Of a stretch of 64,000 bases of DNA, positions 43,895-52,400 are shown piece after piece. This DNA comes from Thermomonospora catenispora (GTDB lineage Bacteria > Actinomycetota > Actinomycetes > Streptosporangiales > Streptosporangiaceae), in the NCBI RefSeq assembly GCF_006363815.1, contig NZ_RRYT01000004.1:124001-188000 (forward strand). Reading direction: 5' to 3'. The notes beneath the pieces are model-generated. The model did not search any database, was not told the DNA's origin, and was given only the letters and a program-made list of their open reading frames with translations. Position numbers and translations under genes: made by a program. Positions within the stretch are counted from its first letter, which is position 1. Each line of letters opens with the position of its first letter.

Positions 43895-44005
43895 ATGCGC
43901 CTGACGAAGAAGACGCTGACGCTGACGCTCCTCGCCGGACTCGCCGTGGTGTTCTGGCGGGAGCTGCCGGCGATGAAGCGGTACATCAAGATCTCGAGGA
44001 TGTGA
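43895..44005 (+). CDS. DUF6893-like 36-residue membrane microprotein
   Basis: A 36-residue protein (MRLTKKTLTLTLLAGLAVVF at the start, ending KRYIKISRM) behind a strong AGGAAGGAGG ribosome site 9-10 bases upstream. A basic N-terminus and one hydrophobic helix predict a single-pass membrane peptide with a basic tail. It resembles the DUF6893 small-protein family that I recall from actinobacteria. It ends seven bases before hypC, so it is part of the operon and could anchor the hydrogenase or a maturation complex to the membrane. Confidence 0.75.
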   Translation: MRLTKKTLTLTLLAGLAVVFWRELPAMKRYIKISRM

Positions 44006-44012
44006 GCGCCTG

Positions 44013-44291
44013 ATGTGCCTGGGCATTCCCGGGGAGATCGTGGCGCTGGTCCCGGACCGCGCCGACCTGGCCATGGTGGAGATCGCGGGCGTCCGGCGGG
44101 CCGTCAACATCGGCCTGCTGGGCGGCCCCGCCGGCGGCGTCGGGGTCGGCGACTGGGTGCTGGTCCACGTCGGCTTCGCCATGTCCAAGATCGACGAGGC
44201 GGAGGCGGCGGCGACGCTGGCGCTGCTGCGGGGACTGGGCGAGGCCTACACCGACGAGCTGAACGCGCTGGCGGGCTCGGACATCACCTAG
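44013..44291 (+). CDS. hypC: Hydrogenase maturation chaperone HypC
   Basis: A 92-residue chaperone. The diagnostic N-terminus is MCLGIPGEIV, whose Cys2 carries the Fe(CN)2CO unit from HypD to the large subunit. A five-stranded core and C-terminal helix follow (VGFAMSKIDEAEAAATLALL). ATG at 44013 just after the microprotein stop. A second, shorter HypC-like gene lies at 60925-61131. Confidence 0.93.
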   Translation: MCLGIPGEIVALVPDRADLAMVEIAGVRRAVNIGLLGGPAGGVGVGDWVLVHVGFAMSKIDEAEAAATLALLRGLGEAYTDELNALAGSDIT

Positions 44292-44302
44292 AGAGGACCC
44301 GA

Positions 44303-45430
44303 ATGCGGTTCGTCGAGGAATACCGCGACGCGAACCGGGCTCGCGCACTGGCGGAACAGATCGCCGCCCTGTGCGAGCCCGGTCGCCAGTACAAGTTCAT
44401 GGAGGTGTGCGGCGGCCACACGCACACCATTTACAAACACGGACTGCTCGACCACCTGCCCGAATCGGTGACCTTAGTGCACGGGCCCGGCTGCCCGGTG
44501 TGCGTGATCCCGATGGGCCGGGTGGACGACGCGATCGCCATCGCCCGGCAGCCGGACGTGATCATGACCTCGTTCGGCGACATGATGCGGGTGCCCGGCG
44601 GGAGCGGATCGTTCCTGGACGCCAAGGCCGCCGGCGCCGACATCCGGATGGTGTACTCGCCGCTGGACGCCCTCAAGATCGCCCGGCAGAACCCCGACCG
44701 CCGGGTGGTCTTCATGGGCATCGGTTTCGAGACCACCGCCCCCTCCACCGCGATGACGGTGCTGCGCGCCGCCGCCGAAGGGGTGCGCAACTTCTCGGTG
44801 TTCTGCAACCACGTCACGATCCTCCCGGCGATCAAGGCCATCCTGGACTCGCCCGACCTGCGGCTGGACGGCTTCCTCGGCCCCGGCCACGTCTCCACGG
44901 TGATCGGCTGCCGCCCCTACGGCTTCATCGCCCGCGACTACCACAGGCCGGTGGTGGTGTCGGGCTTCGAACCGCTGGACGTCCTCCAGTCGGTGCACAT
45001 GCTGCTCACCCAGCTCGCCCAGGGCCGCTGCGAGGTGGAGAACCAGTACACCCGCGTCGTGCCGTGGAACGGCAACCCCCGCGCCCTGGAGGCGATCAAC
45101 CGGACGATGGAGCTGCGCCCCTACTTCGAATGGCGGGGCCTGGGCTTCATCTCCCACTCGGCGTTGCGGCTGCGCGAGGAGTACGCCGCCTTCGACGCCG
45201 AACGCATCTTCCAGATCCCCGGCGTGCGAGTGGCCGACCCCAAGGCCTGCCAGTGCGGCGAGGTGCTCAAAGGCGTGCTCAAACCCTGGGAGTGCAAGGT
45301 CTTCGGCACCGCCTGCACCCCCGAGACCCCGATCGGCACCTGCATGGTCTCGTCCGAGGGCGCCTGTGCCGCGTACTACAACTTCGGCCGCTTCACCCGG
45401 CGGCGCACCGAGGAGGTCACCCGCGCATGA
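44303..45430 (+). CDS. hypD: Hydrogenase maturation protein HypD
   Basis: A 375-residue iron-sulfur protein on which the Fe(CN)2CO unit is assembled with HypC. Motifs are MEVCGGHTHTIYKHG (residues 33-47), HGPGCPVCVIPMGR, GIGFETTAP and GFLGPGHVSTVIGCRPYGF; the C-terminal Cys set (ADPKACQCGEVLKGVLKPWE, then FGTACTPETPIGTCMVSSEG) binds the [4Fe-4S] cluster. GAGGA precedes the ATG. Its stop overlaps hypE. Confidence 0.95.
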   Translation: MRFVEEYRDANRARALAEQIAALCEPGRQYKFMEVCGGHTHTIYKHGLLDHLPESVTLVHGPGCPVCVIPMGRVDDAIAIARQPDVIMTSFGDMMRVPGGSGSFLDAKAAGADIRMVYSPLDALKIARQNPDRRVVFMGIGFETTAPSTAMTVLRAAAEGVRNFSVFCNHVTILPAIKAILDSPDLRLDGFLGPGHVSTVIGCRPYGFIARDYHRPVVVSGFEPLDVLQSVHMLLTQLAQGRCEVENQYTRVVPWNGNPRALEAINRTMELRPYFEWRGLGFISHSALRLREEYAAFDAERIFQIPGVRVADPKACQCGEVLKGVLKPWECKVFGTACTPETPIGTCMVSSEGACAAYYNFGRFTRRRTEEVTRA

Positions 45431-46491
45431 TCACCGAGGAGCAGGTCCTCGAACGCATCCGCCGCGCCCGCGAACGCCGACCCAGGCTCCGCGACGAACG
45501 CATCACCCTCGCCCACGGCGCCGGCGGCAAGGCCACCCAGTCCCTCATCGAGTCCACGTTCCTGGAGGCCTTCCGCAACCCCGCCCTGGAGCGGCTGGCG
45601 GACGGGGCCGTGCTGGAGGCGGACGAGGCGCGCCTGGTGCTGACCACCGACGGCTATGTGGTCTCGCCCCTGTTCTTCCCCGGCGGGGACATCGGCGACC
45701 TGGCCGTGAACGGCACCGTCAACGACCTGGCCGTCATGGGGGCCCGCCCGCTGTACCTGTCGGCCGCCTTCATCCTCGAAGAAGGCTTCCCCACCGACGA
45801 CCTGCGCCGCATCGTGACCTCCATGGCCGAGGCCGCCGCGGCCGCCGGAGTCGACATCGTCACCGGCGACACCAAGGTCGTCGGGCGGGGGAAGGCCGAC
45901 GGCTGCTACATCACCACCACCGGCGTGGGCGTCGTGCGGCACGCCCTGTCGGTCGACCGCGTCGAGCCCGGCGACGCCGTCCTCGTCTCCGGCCCCATCG
46001 CCGAACACGGCGTCACCGTCATGCTCGCCCGCGGCGAACTCGACATCGAGGCCGACCTCACCTCCGACACCGCCCCGCTGCACGACATCGTCGCCGCCCT
46101 GCTGGAGGCCGTCCCGCAGACCCGCATGCTCCGCGACGCCACCCGAGGCGGCGTGGCCACCGTCCTCAACGAGATCGCCAAGGCCTCCGGCACCGCCGTC
46201 GTCGTGGACGAGTCCGCCGTCCCCGTCCGCCCCCAGGTGGGCGGAGCCTGCGAACTCCTCGGCATCGACCCGCTCTATGTGGCCTGCGAAGGCCGCTTCC
46301 TGGCCGTGGTCCCCGCCGAATGCGCCGAGGCGGCCCTGGACGTTCTGCGCTCCCACCCCCTGGGCGCCGGCGCCGCCCGGATCGCCACCGTCCAGGACGA
46401 CCCCCCGGGCCTGGTCCTGGGCCGCACCGCCTTCGGCGGCACCCGGGTCATCGACACCCTGGTGGGCGACCCGCTGCCCAGGATCTGCTGA
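45427..46491 (+). CDS. hypE: Hydrogenase maturation protein HypE
   Basis: A 354-residue PurM-like ATPase that dehydrates a thiocarboxamide on its own last cysteine to give the cyanide ligand. The C-terminus GDPLPRIC ends in this Cys, so the gene is intact. The N-terminus has TLAHGAGGKATQSLIESTFL, then FFPGGDIGDLAVNGTVNDLA and VTGDTKVVGRGKADGCYITT. The partner carbamoyl transferase HypF is encoded 11.5 kb away on the other strand. Confidence 0.95.
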   Translation: MITEEQVLERIRRARERRPRLRDERITLAHGAGGKATQSLIESTFLEAFRNPALERLADGAVLEADEARLVLTTDGYVVSPLFFPGGDIGDLAVNGTVNDLAVMGARPLYLSAAFILEEGFPTDDLRRIVTSMAEAAAAAGVDIVTGDTKVVGRGKADGCYITTTGVGVVRHALSVDRVEPGDAVLVSGPIAEHGVTVMLARGELDIEADLTSDTAPLHDIVAALLEAVPQTRMLRDATRGGVATVLNEIAKASGTAVVVDESAVPVRPQVGGACELLGIDPLYVACEGRFLAVVPAECAEAALDVLRSHPLGAGAARIATVQDDPPGLVLGRTAFGGTRVIDTLVGDPLPRIC

Positions 46492-46522
46492 GTCGGGGAG
46501 GCCGCACCCGCCGGAAGCACGG

Positions 46523-47182
46523 TCATCGGCGGCGCGGGGTGACCAGGCCGGACTCGTAGGCCAGCACCACGAGCTGGGCGCGGTCCCGCGCGCCCAGCTT
46601 GGTCATCGCCCTGCTGACATGCGTCTTGGCGGTGGTCGGGCTGATCACCAGGTGGGCGGCGATCTCGTCGTTGGACAGGCCGCGGGCCACCAGCGCGGTG
46701 ACCTCGCGCTCGCGGTCGGTCAGCACCTCCAGCGCCGGAGGCGCGGTCTCGGGACGGCGGGCCACGTACTCGCCGATCAGCCGGCGGGTGATGGCGGGGG
46801 ACAGCAGCGCGTCGCCGCGGGCGGCGACCCGGACCCCCTGCACCAGATCGGCGGGCTCGGTGTCCTTGACCAGGAAACCGCAGGCGCCGGCGCGCAGCGC
46901 ATGGAAGACGTACTCGTCCAGGCCGTAGTTGGTGAGGATCACGACGTGGACGCCGCTCAGCCGCTCGTCGGCGGCGATCAGCCGGGTCGCCTCGATGCCG
47001 TCCAGCACCGGCATCTGAATGTCGAGCAGGACGACGTCGGGCCGGTGCTCGCGGGCGAGCGCGACGCCCTGCTCGCCGTCGGCGGCCTCGGCCACCACCT
47101 CGATGTCGTCCTCGTTCTCCAGCAGCGCCCGGAAGCCGCCGCGGATGAGCGCCTGGTCGTCCACCAGCAGCACCCGGATCAT
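46523..47182 (-). CDS. NarL/FixJ-family response regulator
   Basis: A 219-residue two-component regulator. The receiver domain has VDDQALIRGG and the phosphoacceptor Asp54 in VVLLDIQMPVLDG; the C-terminus is a LuxR helix-turn-helix (LTDREREVTALVARGLSNDE, then SPTTAKTHVSRAMTKLGA). Its start overlaps the stop of the histidine kinase gene upstream. Probable target: the divergent MFS/ABC operon, whose promoter region holds repeated CTACTCC elements. Confidence 0.92.
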   Translation of the reverse strand: MIRVLLVDDQALIRGGFRALLENEDDIEVVAEAADGEQGVALAREHRPDVVLLDIQMPVLDGIEATRLIAADERLSGVHVVILTNYGLDEYVFHALRAGACGFLVKDTEPADLVQGVRVAARGDALLSPAITRRLIGEYVARRPETAPPALEVLTDREREVTALVARGLSNDEIAAHLVISPTTAKTHVSRAMTKLGARDRAQLVVLAYESGLVTPRRR

Positions 47183-48339
47183 GACGTCCCGCCCAGCGGA
47201 AGCTCGGCGCGCACGGTGAAGCCGCCCTCGGGGCGGGGCGCGGCCCGCAGCCGGCCGCCCAGCGCCGCGACGCGCTCGCGCATGCCGAGCAGACCCGTGC
47301 CGGGCACGGGCGGGGCGTCGGGGCGGGCCGTGCCGTCGTCGTCGACCTGCACGATGAGCTCCTCGTCGGTGTAGTCGATGCGCACCGTCGCGGCCGCCCC
47401 GCCGGCGTGCCTGGAGACGTTGGTGAGCGCCTCCTGGACGATCCGGTACGCGGCCCGGTCCACCTCGGCGGGCAGCCTCCGCCGCGCGCCGGAGATCGTC
47501 ACCGTCGCCGGCAGCCCGGCCGAGCGCGCCCTCCGCACCAGATCGTCGAGCCGGTCGAGCCCGCTGGCCCGGGCCTCGCCGCCGGAGCCGTCGGGATCGT
47601 CGTCGGAGCCGTCGGGGGCGCGCAGCACCTCCAGGGTGGCGCGCAGTTCGCGCATGGCGTCGCCGCTGGCCTCCTGGATGGCCAGCAGCGCGGGAGGCAC
47701 CTCCTCGCCGCGGCTGCGCGCCAGATGGACGGCCACCCCGGCCTGGACCTTGATGACCGAGATGCTGTGGGTGAGCGAGTCGTGCAGCTCCCTGGCGATG
47801 CGCAGCCGCTCCTCGCCCGCGCGGCGCAGGGCCGCCTCCTCGCGGGTGCGCTCGGCCTCGGCGGCCCGCCGCTCGGCCTCCTCCAGGTACGCCTGCCGGT
47901 GCCGGGACACCGTCGCCGCCACCCCGGCCGCCACGAACCAGCCGAGCAGCAGCGAGGCGTACTGGAGATCCTCCAGATCCTGCGGGACGCCGTCGCCGGG
48001 CGGGCTCACCGCCAGCTCGACCCCCAGGTAGACCGCGCCCGCCAGCGCCGCGGCCGCCCGGTGACCGGCCCTGACCGCGGCGAACACCGACACCAGCACG
48101 GGAAAGGACGCCGGCGGGCCCGGCTGGACGCGCACCGCGACGACGAGCATGCAGGCCGTGCCGACCACCAGCGACACCAGGGGCGCCCGCCGCCAGGCGA
48201 CGAGCGCGAGCGAGCCGGCGAGGGCGGCCGCGAGATCCACCGCGCCCGCATGCGGGACGACGGCCACGACGACCGACAGCCCGAGGGCCATCGTCACGGC
48301 GAGCAGGCCGTCCTGGACGAGCGGCCGTTCCCGGAGCAT
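47179..48339 (-). CDS. Sensor histidine kinase (HisKA_3 type)
   Basis: A 386-residue membrane sensor starting MLRERPLVQDGLLAVTMALG. Four or five hydrophobic helices fill the first 150 residues, with no large external sensing domain. The dimerisation box ERLRIARELHDSLTHSISVI carries the phosphorylated His, and the ATP-binding end includes VQEALTNVSRHAGGAAATVR and GTGLLGMRERVAALGG. I chose the ATG at 48339, with GTGAGG just upstream, over a GTG at 48348. It is coupled to the response regulator gene after it. Confidence 0.88.
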   Translation of the reverse strand: MLRERPLVQDGLLAVTMALGLSVVVAVVPHAGAVDLAAALAGSLALVAWRRAPLVSLVVGTACMLVVAVRVQPGPPASFPVLVSVFAAVRAGHRAAAALAGAVYLGVELAVSPPGDGVPQDLEDLQYASLLLGWFVAAGVAATVSRHRQAYLEEAERRAAEAERTREEAALRRAGEERLRIARELHDSLTHSISVIKVQAGVAVHLARSRGEEVPPALLAIQEASGDAMRELRATLEVLRAPDGSDDDPDGSGGEARASGLDRLDDLVRRARSAGLPATVTISGARRRLPAEVDRAAYRIVQEALTNVSRHAGGAAATVRIDYTDEELIVQVDDDGTARPDAPPVPGTGLLGMRERVAALGGRLRAAPRPEGGFTVRAELPLGGTS

Positions 48340-48406
48340 TGACCTCACCCGCGTAGGTTAAGCGGCTTTTCCGGCGGGATCCTCGGCACCGAGGCGGAGA
48401 AGCGCA

Positions 48407-48446
48407 CTACTCCCCGCGTAGTAGCCGGACCGTTCCTACTCCGCGG
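48407..48446. promoter_or_regulatory. Candidate response-regulator sites (CTACTCC repeats)
   Basis: In the divergent gap between the kinase and MFS genes, CTACTCCCCGCGTAGTAG (48407-48424) has inverted CTACT/AGTAG arms, and a partial copy CTACTCCGCGG starts 29 bases later at 48436. Spacing of nearly three helical turns and the location fit a NarL-type regulator acting on both operons. Confidence 0.45.
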
Positions 48447-48504
48447 GTGCCGGGCGAAGGTGTCTTCCCCTGCACGACGACCGCAGGCCGGAGAGGACCC
48501 CACG

Positions 48505-50055
48505 ATGTCCGGCATGCGCACGATGCGAATCGGAAACGGGCCCCGCCGCACGGGCCCGGGAAGCCGCCGCCCGTCGCCCGCCGCACACGGGCCCGCGACG
48601 AGCGGAGAGACGTCGGCCGCCGACCCGGCCGCCGTCCGGCCGGGCCTCACCCTCGCCGCGGTGGCCGTCGTCCAGTTCATGGTGTCGCTGGACCTGTCGG
48701 TGGTGAACGTGGGGCTGCCGCAGATCGCCACCGGTCTCGGCTTCGGCGCGGTGGGGCTGACCTGGGTGATCCACGCCTACGCCCTCACCTTCGGCGGGCT
48801 GCTGCTCCTGGGCGGCAAGGCCGCCGACCGGTACGGCCGCAGGCGGGTCCTGCTGCTGGGGCTCGGGCTGTTCGGCCTGGCGTCCCTGGCCGGGGGATTC
48901 GCCCGGGAACCCGGACACCTGGTCGCCGCCCGGGCCGCGCAGGGCGTCGGGGCCGCCGCGCTGGCCCCCGCCGCACTGGCGCTGCTGACCGCGACGTTCC
49001 CCGCGGGCCGGGCCCGGATCCGGGCCTTCGGCGTCTGGAGCGCGACGAACGCCGCCGGGGGCGCCCTCGGCGTCCTGATCGGCGGCCTGCTCACCGAGTA
49101 CGCCGGCTGGCGCTGGGTGATGTGGGTGAACGTGCCGATGGCCGCCTGTGCGCTGGCCCTGGCCCGGCGAGGCGTCGCCGCCGACCCGCCTCCGGCCCGC
49201 ACCGGCCGCCCGGACGTGCTCGGCGCCGTGCTGGCCACGGCGGGCATGACCCTGCTGGTGTTCGGCATCGTCCGCACCGACCGGTATCCGTGGGGTTCGG
49301 CGGTCACCCTGACGACCCTGGCGGTCGCCGCCGCACTGCTGGCCGCCTTCGTCCAGGTCGAACGGACCACCGCGCGCGAACCGCTGGTCCGGCTCGGCCT
49401 GTTCGCCAACCGCTCCGTCGCCGGCGCCAACGCCTACAACCTCCTGGTCGGCGCCGCCATGGCCTCGGCCTTCTACTTCATGTCCCTCTACCTGCAACGG
49501 GTCCTCGGGAACGGGGCGGCGCTGACCGGGCTCATGTTCGTGCCGTTCGCCCTCGCCGTGGTCGCCGGCTCCGTGCTCGCCGTCAAGCTCGGACACCGCC
49601 TCGCTCCCCGGACGCTCCTGGTCATCGGCGGTCTGCTGACCGCGGGCGGGTTCGCCTGGTTCGGGCTGATCAGCCCCGACGGCGCCTTCACCACCGACGT
49701 CCTGGGGCCCTCGATCATCGCCGGCACCGGCTTCGGGCTCTGCCTCGGGCCGGTCGCCTCCGCCGCCACCATCGGCGTCGCGGACCAGGAGACCGGCACC
49801 GCCTCCGGACTGCTCAACAGCGCACGCCAGATCGGCGCCGCCCTCGGACTGGCCGCCCTCGGCACCGCGGCCGACGACCGCACCGGCCCGACCGTCACGC
49901 CCGAGAGCCTCACCGACGGATACGCCTTCGGCCTGACCCTCGGCGCCGCGCTGCTGGCCGCCGCCGCCCTCATCGCCCTCACCGTCCTGCCCCGGACGCG
50001 CCCGGCACCGGTCGCCCGAGCCGACGACCGCGATCGGCTCCCCGCCCGGGACTGA
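48505..50055 (+). CDS. MFS exporter, DHA2 (EmrB/QacA) type
   Basis: A 516-residue polytopic exporter with a 50-residue polar N-terminus. It shows FMVSLDLSVVNVGLPQIATG (helix 1), GGKAADRYGRRRVLLLG (motif A) and ARAAQGVGAAALAPAALALL. The 14-helix DHA2 class pumps drugs or secreted metabolites. The ATG at 48505 follows GGAGAGGA; a frame open to 48460 adds no conserved residues. First gene of an operon with a cupin and two ABC half-transporters. Confidence 0.9.
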   Translation: MSGMRTMRIGNGPRRTGPGSRRPSPAAHGPATSGETSAADPAAVRPGLTLAAVAVVQFMVSLDLSVVNVGLPQIATGLGFGAVGLTWVIHAYALTFGGLLLLGGKAADRYGRRRVLLLGLGLFGLASLAGGFAREPGHLVAARAAQGVGAAALAPAALALLTATFPAGRARIRAFGVWSATNAAGGALGVLIGGLLTEYAGWRWVMWVNVPMAACALALARRGVAADPPPARTGRPDVLGAVLATAGMTLLVFGIVRTDRYPWGSAVTLTTLAVAAALLAAFVQVERTTAREPLVRLGLFANRSVAGANAYNLLVGAAMASAFYFMSLYLQRVLGNGAALTGLMFVPFALAVVAGSVLAVKLGHRLAPRTLLVIGGLLTAGGFAWFGLISPDGAFTTDVLGPSIIAGTGFGLCLGPVASAATIGVADQETGTASGLLNSARQIGAALGLAALGTAADDRTGPTVTPESLTDGYAFGLTLGAALLAAAALIALTVLPRTRPAPVARADDRDRLPARD

Positions 50056-50070
50056 CCGGCGAGGACCCTC

Positions 50071-50571
50071 ATGGCCCGAGAAACACCACCGAAAGGACGA
50101 CCCGCCATGCCCGTCGGCCCGATCGACCTCCAGACGTCCTCGTTCCGCCTCCACCGGGGCGGCGAGGTGCACGTCGAGAGGAGGACCGCCGGATCCGGCC
50201 GGGACGGCTGGCGGCTGGCGGCCTTCCACGCGAAGACCGACGCCGACGTCGGAGCCGACCACTGGGAGGTCCATCCCGAGGCCGAGACCGTCGTGTCCTG
50301 CCTCATCGGGAAGATGCGCCTCTACCTGCGCCCGGAGCGGCCGGGACGGCCCGAGGAGGAGATCGGCCTGACGGCCGGGACCGCCGTCGTCGTCCCGCGC
50401 GGCCGGTGGCACCGCATCGAACTGGACACCCCCAGCAGCATCCTGACCGTGACCTGGCCGCAGGGCGGCCGCCGGGAAAGACGCACCGGACTCCGGGAAG
50501 GCCCGCGGTCTCCGTCCCCGCCCGCCGCCGGCCCGGAAACGACCAGGACCCCGAAGGCGGGAGCGCGATGA
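50071..50571 (+). CDS. Cupin-domain protein
   Basis: A 166-residue protein with a conserved double-stranded beta-helix. Metal-binding-like segments are GADHWEVHPEAETVVSCLIG and later GTAVVVPRGRWHRIELDTPS, a usual arrangement of cupin motifs 1 and 2 (two His plus Glu, then His). It could bind a ligand or metal and modify or sense the transported compound. GAGGACCCTC precedes the ATG at 50071; a second ATG at 50107 with AAAGGA is possible. The stop overlaps the first ABC gene. Confidence 0.82.
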   Translation: MARETPPKGRPAMPVGPIDLQTSSFRLHRGGEVHVERRTAGSGRDGWRLAAFHAKTDADVGADHWEVHPEAETVVSCLIGKMRLYLRPERPGRPEEEIGLTAGTAVVVPRGRWHRIELDTPSSILTVTWPQGGRRERRTGLREGPRSPSPPAAGPETTRTPKAGAR

Positions 50572-52400
50572 GCACCACCGGCCTCACCCGGACGAAGGAG
50601 CGGTCCGCCCCGTCACCGGCTGACGGCTCCGCGGCGGAACCGGGCCCGGCGGGACTGCTGCGCCCCCATGTCGGGAGCTTCACCGCCGTGGTGACCCTGC
50701 AGATCATCGGCGCCGTCGCGGGCCTGGTGCCGCTGCTGGCGGTCGTCGAGCTGGGACGGACCCTGCTGACGCCCGGCCCGATCGATCACGGCCGGGTGCG
50801 GCTGATCGTGATCGTGGGCGCGGCCGGCCTGCTGGCCCGGTTGGCGCTCACGGCCGCCTCGTCCGGCATCGGGCACCTCCTCGACGACCGGGTGCAGCTG
50901 TCGTTCCGCCGGCGACTGGCCGCACGGCTGGGGCGGGTGCCCCTCGGCTGGCTCTCCCGCCGTGGGACGGGCGAGCTCGTCAAGGTCGTGGGCGAGGACG
51001 TCGGCGCCGTGCACCCGTTCATCGCGCACACGCCCGGCGAGCTGGTCGCGGCGTTCGTGGTGCCGCTGGTGTCGCTGATCTACCTGTGCACCGTCGACTG
51101 GCGGCTCACGCTGATCACGCTGATCCCGGTGGCGCTGGCCCTGACGCTGGTGCCCCTGATGATGACCCCGGCCCGGCTGCGCGAACAGCGGGAGTTCGAC
51201 ACGGCCATGGAACGGATCGCGAACTCGGTCGTGGAGTTCGTCCAGGGCATCGCGGTGGTCAAGACGTTCGGCGGCTCCGAGCGCGCCCACCGCAGGTTCC
51301 ACGCGGCCGTGGACGAGTTCGTCGGCTCCTTCTCCCGGATGGTGCGCGGCCTCGCCGGGATCGGCGCGGGGATGCAGGTGGTGCTGTCGCCGCCGTTCGT
51401 GCTGCTGGTCGTGCTGACCGGCGGCGCCGTCCTGATCACCTCCGGCGGCCTGCCCCCGGCCGACCTGCTGCCCTTCCTGCTGCTGGGACTGGGACTGACC
51501 GCCCCGGTGGAGGCCCTCGGCCACGGGTTCGACGACATGCAGGCCGCCCGGCGCGCGGTCGGCCGGATCCGGGAGGTGCTCGCGGTGCCGCCGCTGCCGG
51601 CGCCCGCGCACCCGATCACGCCCCGGGGCCATCGGGTGGAGCTGCGCGGCGTCCGGTTCGGCTACGACGCCGAACACGAGGTGCTGCGCGGGATCGACCT
51701 GGTGCTGGAGCCGGGAACGGTCACCGCGATCGTCGGGCCGTCGGGAAGCGGGAAGTCCACGCTGGTGCGACTGCTGCCGCGGTTCTTCGACCCCGCTCAC
51801 GGCACGATCACCCTGGGCGGTGTCGACCTGCGCCGGATCGACGACCGGGAGCTGTACCGGAGGGTCTCCTTCGTCTTCCAGGACGTCCGCCTGCTGCGCG
51901 CGTCGGTCGCCGACAACATCGCGCTGGCGGTGCCGCACGCCGACCGCGACGAGGTGATCCGCGCCGCCCGGCGGGCGAACATCCACGACCGGATCCTGCG
52001 ACTGCCGCGCGGCTACGACACGGTGATCGGCCAGGAGGCCGAACTGTCGGGCGGCGAGGCGCAGCGGATCGCGCTCGCCCGCGCGCTGCTGGCCGACACG
52101 CCCGTTCTCGTGCTGGACGAGGCGACCGCCTTCGCCGACCCGCAGACCGAACAGGCGGTGCGCCGGACCCTCACGAGGCCGACGGGCGACCGGACGGTCC
52201 TGGTCATCGCCCACCGTCTGGAGACGATCGCCGACGCCGACACCGTCGTGATGCTGGAGAACGGGACGATCGTCGAGCGCGGCGGGCTCACCGAACTGCT
52301 GGCGCGCAACGGCAGATTCGCCGAGTTCTGGCGTTCCCACCGGCCGGCGACGGCCGACGAGACCGGAGGACGCGGCCCGCACGGGGAGGGACTTCGATGA
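50568..52400 (+). CDS. ABC transporter half-molecule 1 (type IV fold, IrtA/YbtP-like)
   Basis: A 610-residue fused permease-ATPase. About six membrane helices occupy residues 40-320 (for example FVVPLVSLIYLCTVDWRLTL), and the ATPase has VGPSGSGKSTLVRLLPRFF, signature ELSGGEAQRIALARALLA and VLVLDEATAFADPQTEQ. It pairs with the next gene as a heterodimer. Such pairs, as in IrtAB and YbtPQ, import ferric siderophores although they look like exporters. No siderophore biosynthesis gene is nearby, so peptide or drug export is equally possible. Confidence 0.9.
   Translation: MSTTGLTRTKERSAPSPADGSAAEPGPAGLLRPHVGSFTAVVTLQIIGAVAGLVPLLAVVELGRTLLTPGPIDHGRVRLIVIVGAAGLLARLALTAASSGIGHLLDDRVQLSFRRRLAARLGRVPLGWLSRRGTGELVKVVGEDVGAVHPFIAHTPGELVAAFVVPLVSLIYLCTVDWRLTLITLIPVALALTLVPLMMTPARLREQREFDTAMERIANSVVEFVQGIAVVKTFGGSERAHRRFHAAVDEFVGSFSRMVRGLAGIGAGMQVVLSPPFVLLVVLTGGAVLITSGGLPPADLLPFLLLGLGLTAPVEALGHGFDDMQAARRAVGRIREVLAVPPLPAPAHPITPRGHRVELRGVRFGYDAEHEVLRGIDLVLEPGTVTAIVGPSGSGKSTLVRLLPRFFDPAHGTITLGGVDLRRIDDRELYRRVSFVFQDVRLLRASVADNIALAVPHADRDEVIRAARRANIHDRILRLPRGYDTVIGQEAELSGGEAQRIALARALLADTPVLVLDEATAFADPQTEQAVRRTLTRPTGDRTVLVIAHRLETIADADTVVMLENGTIVERGGLTELLARNGRFAEFWRSHRPATADETGGRGPHGEGLR

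Noticed and set aside
50107-50571. Shorter cupin start at the second ATG
   Set aside because: Kept as an alternative; the first ATG has a better spaced GAGG site.
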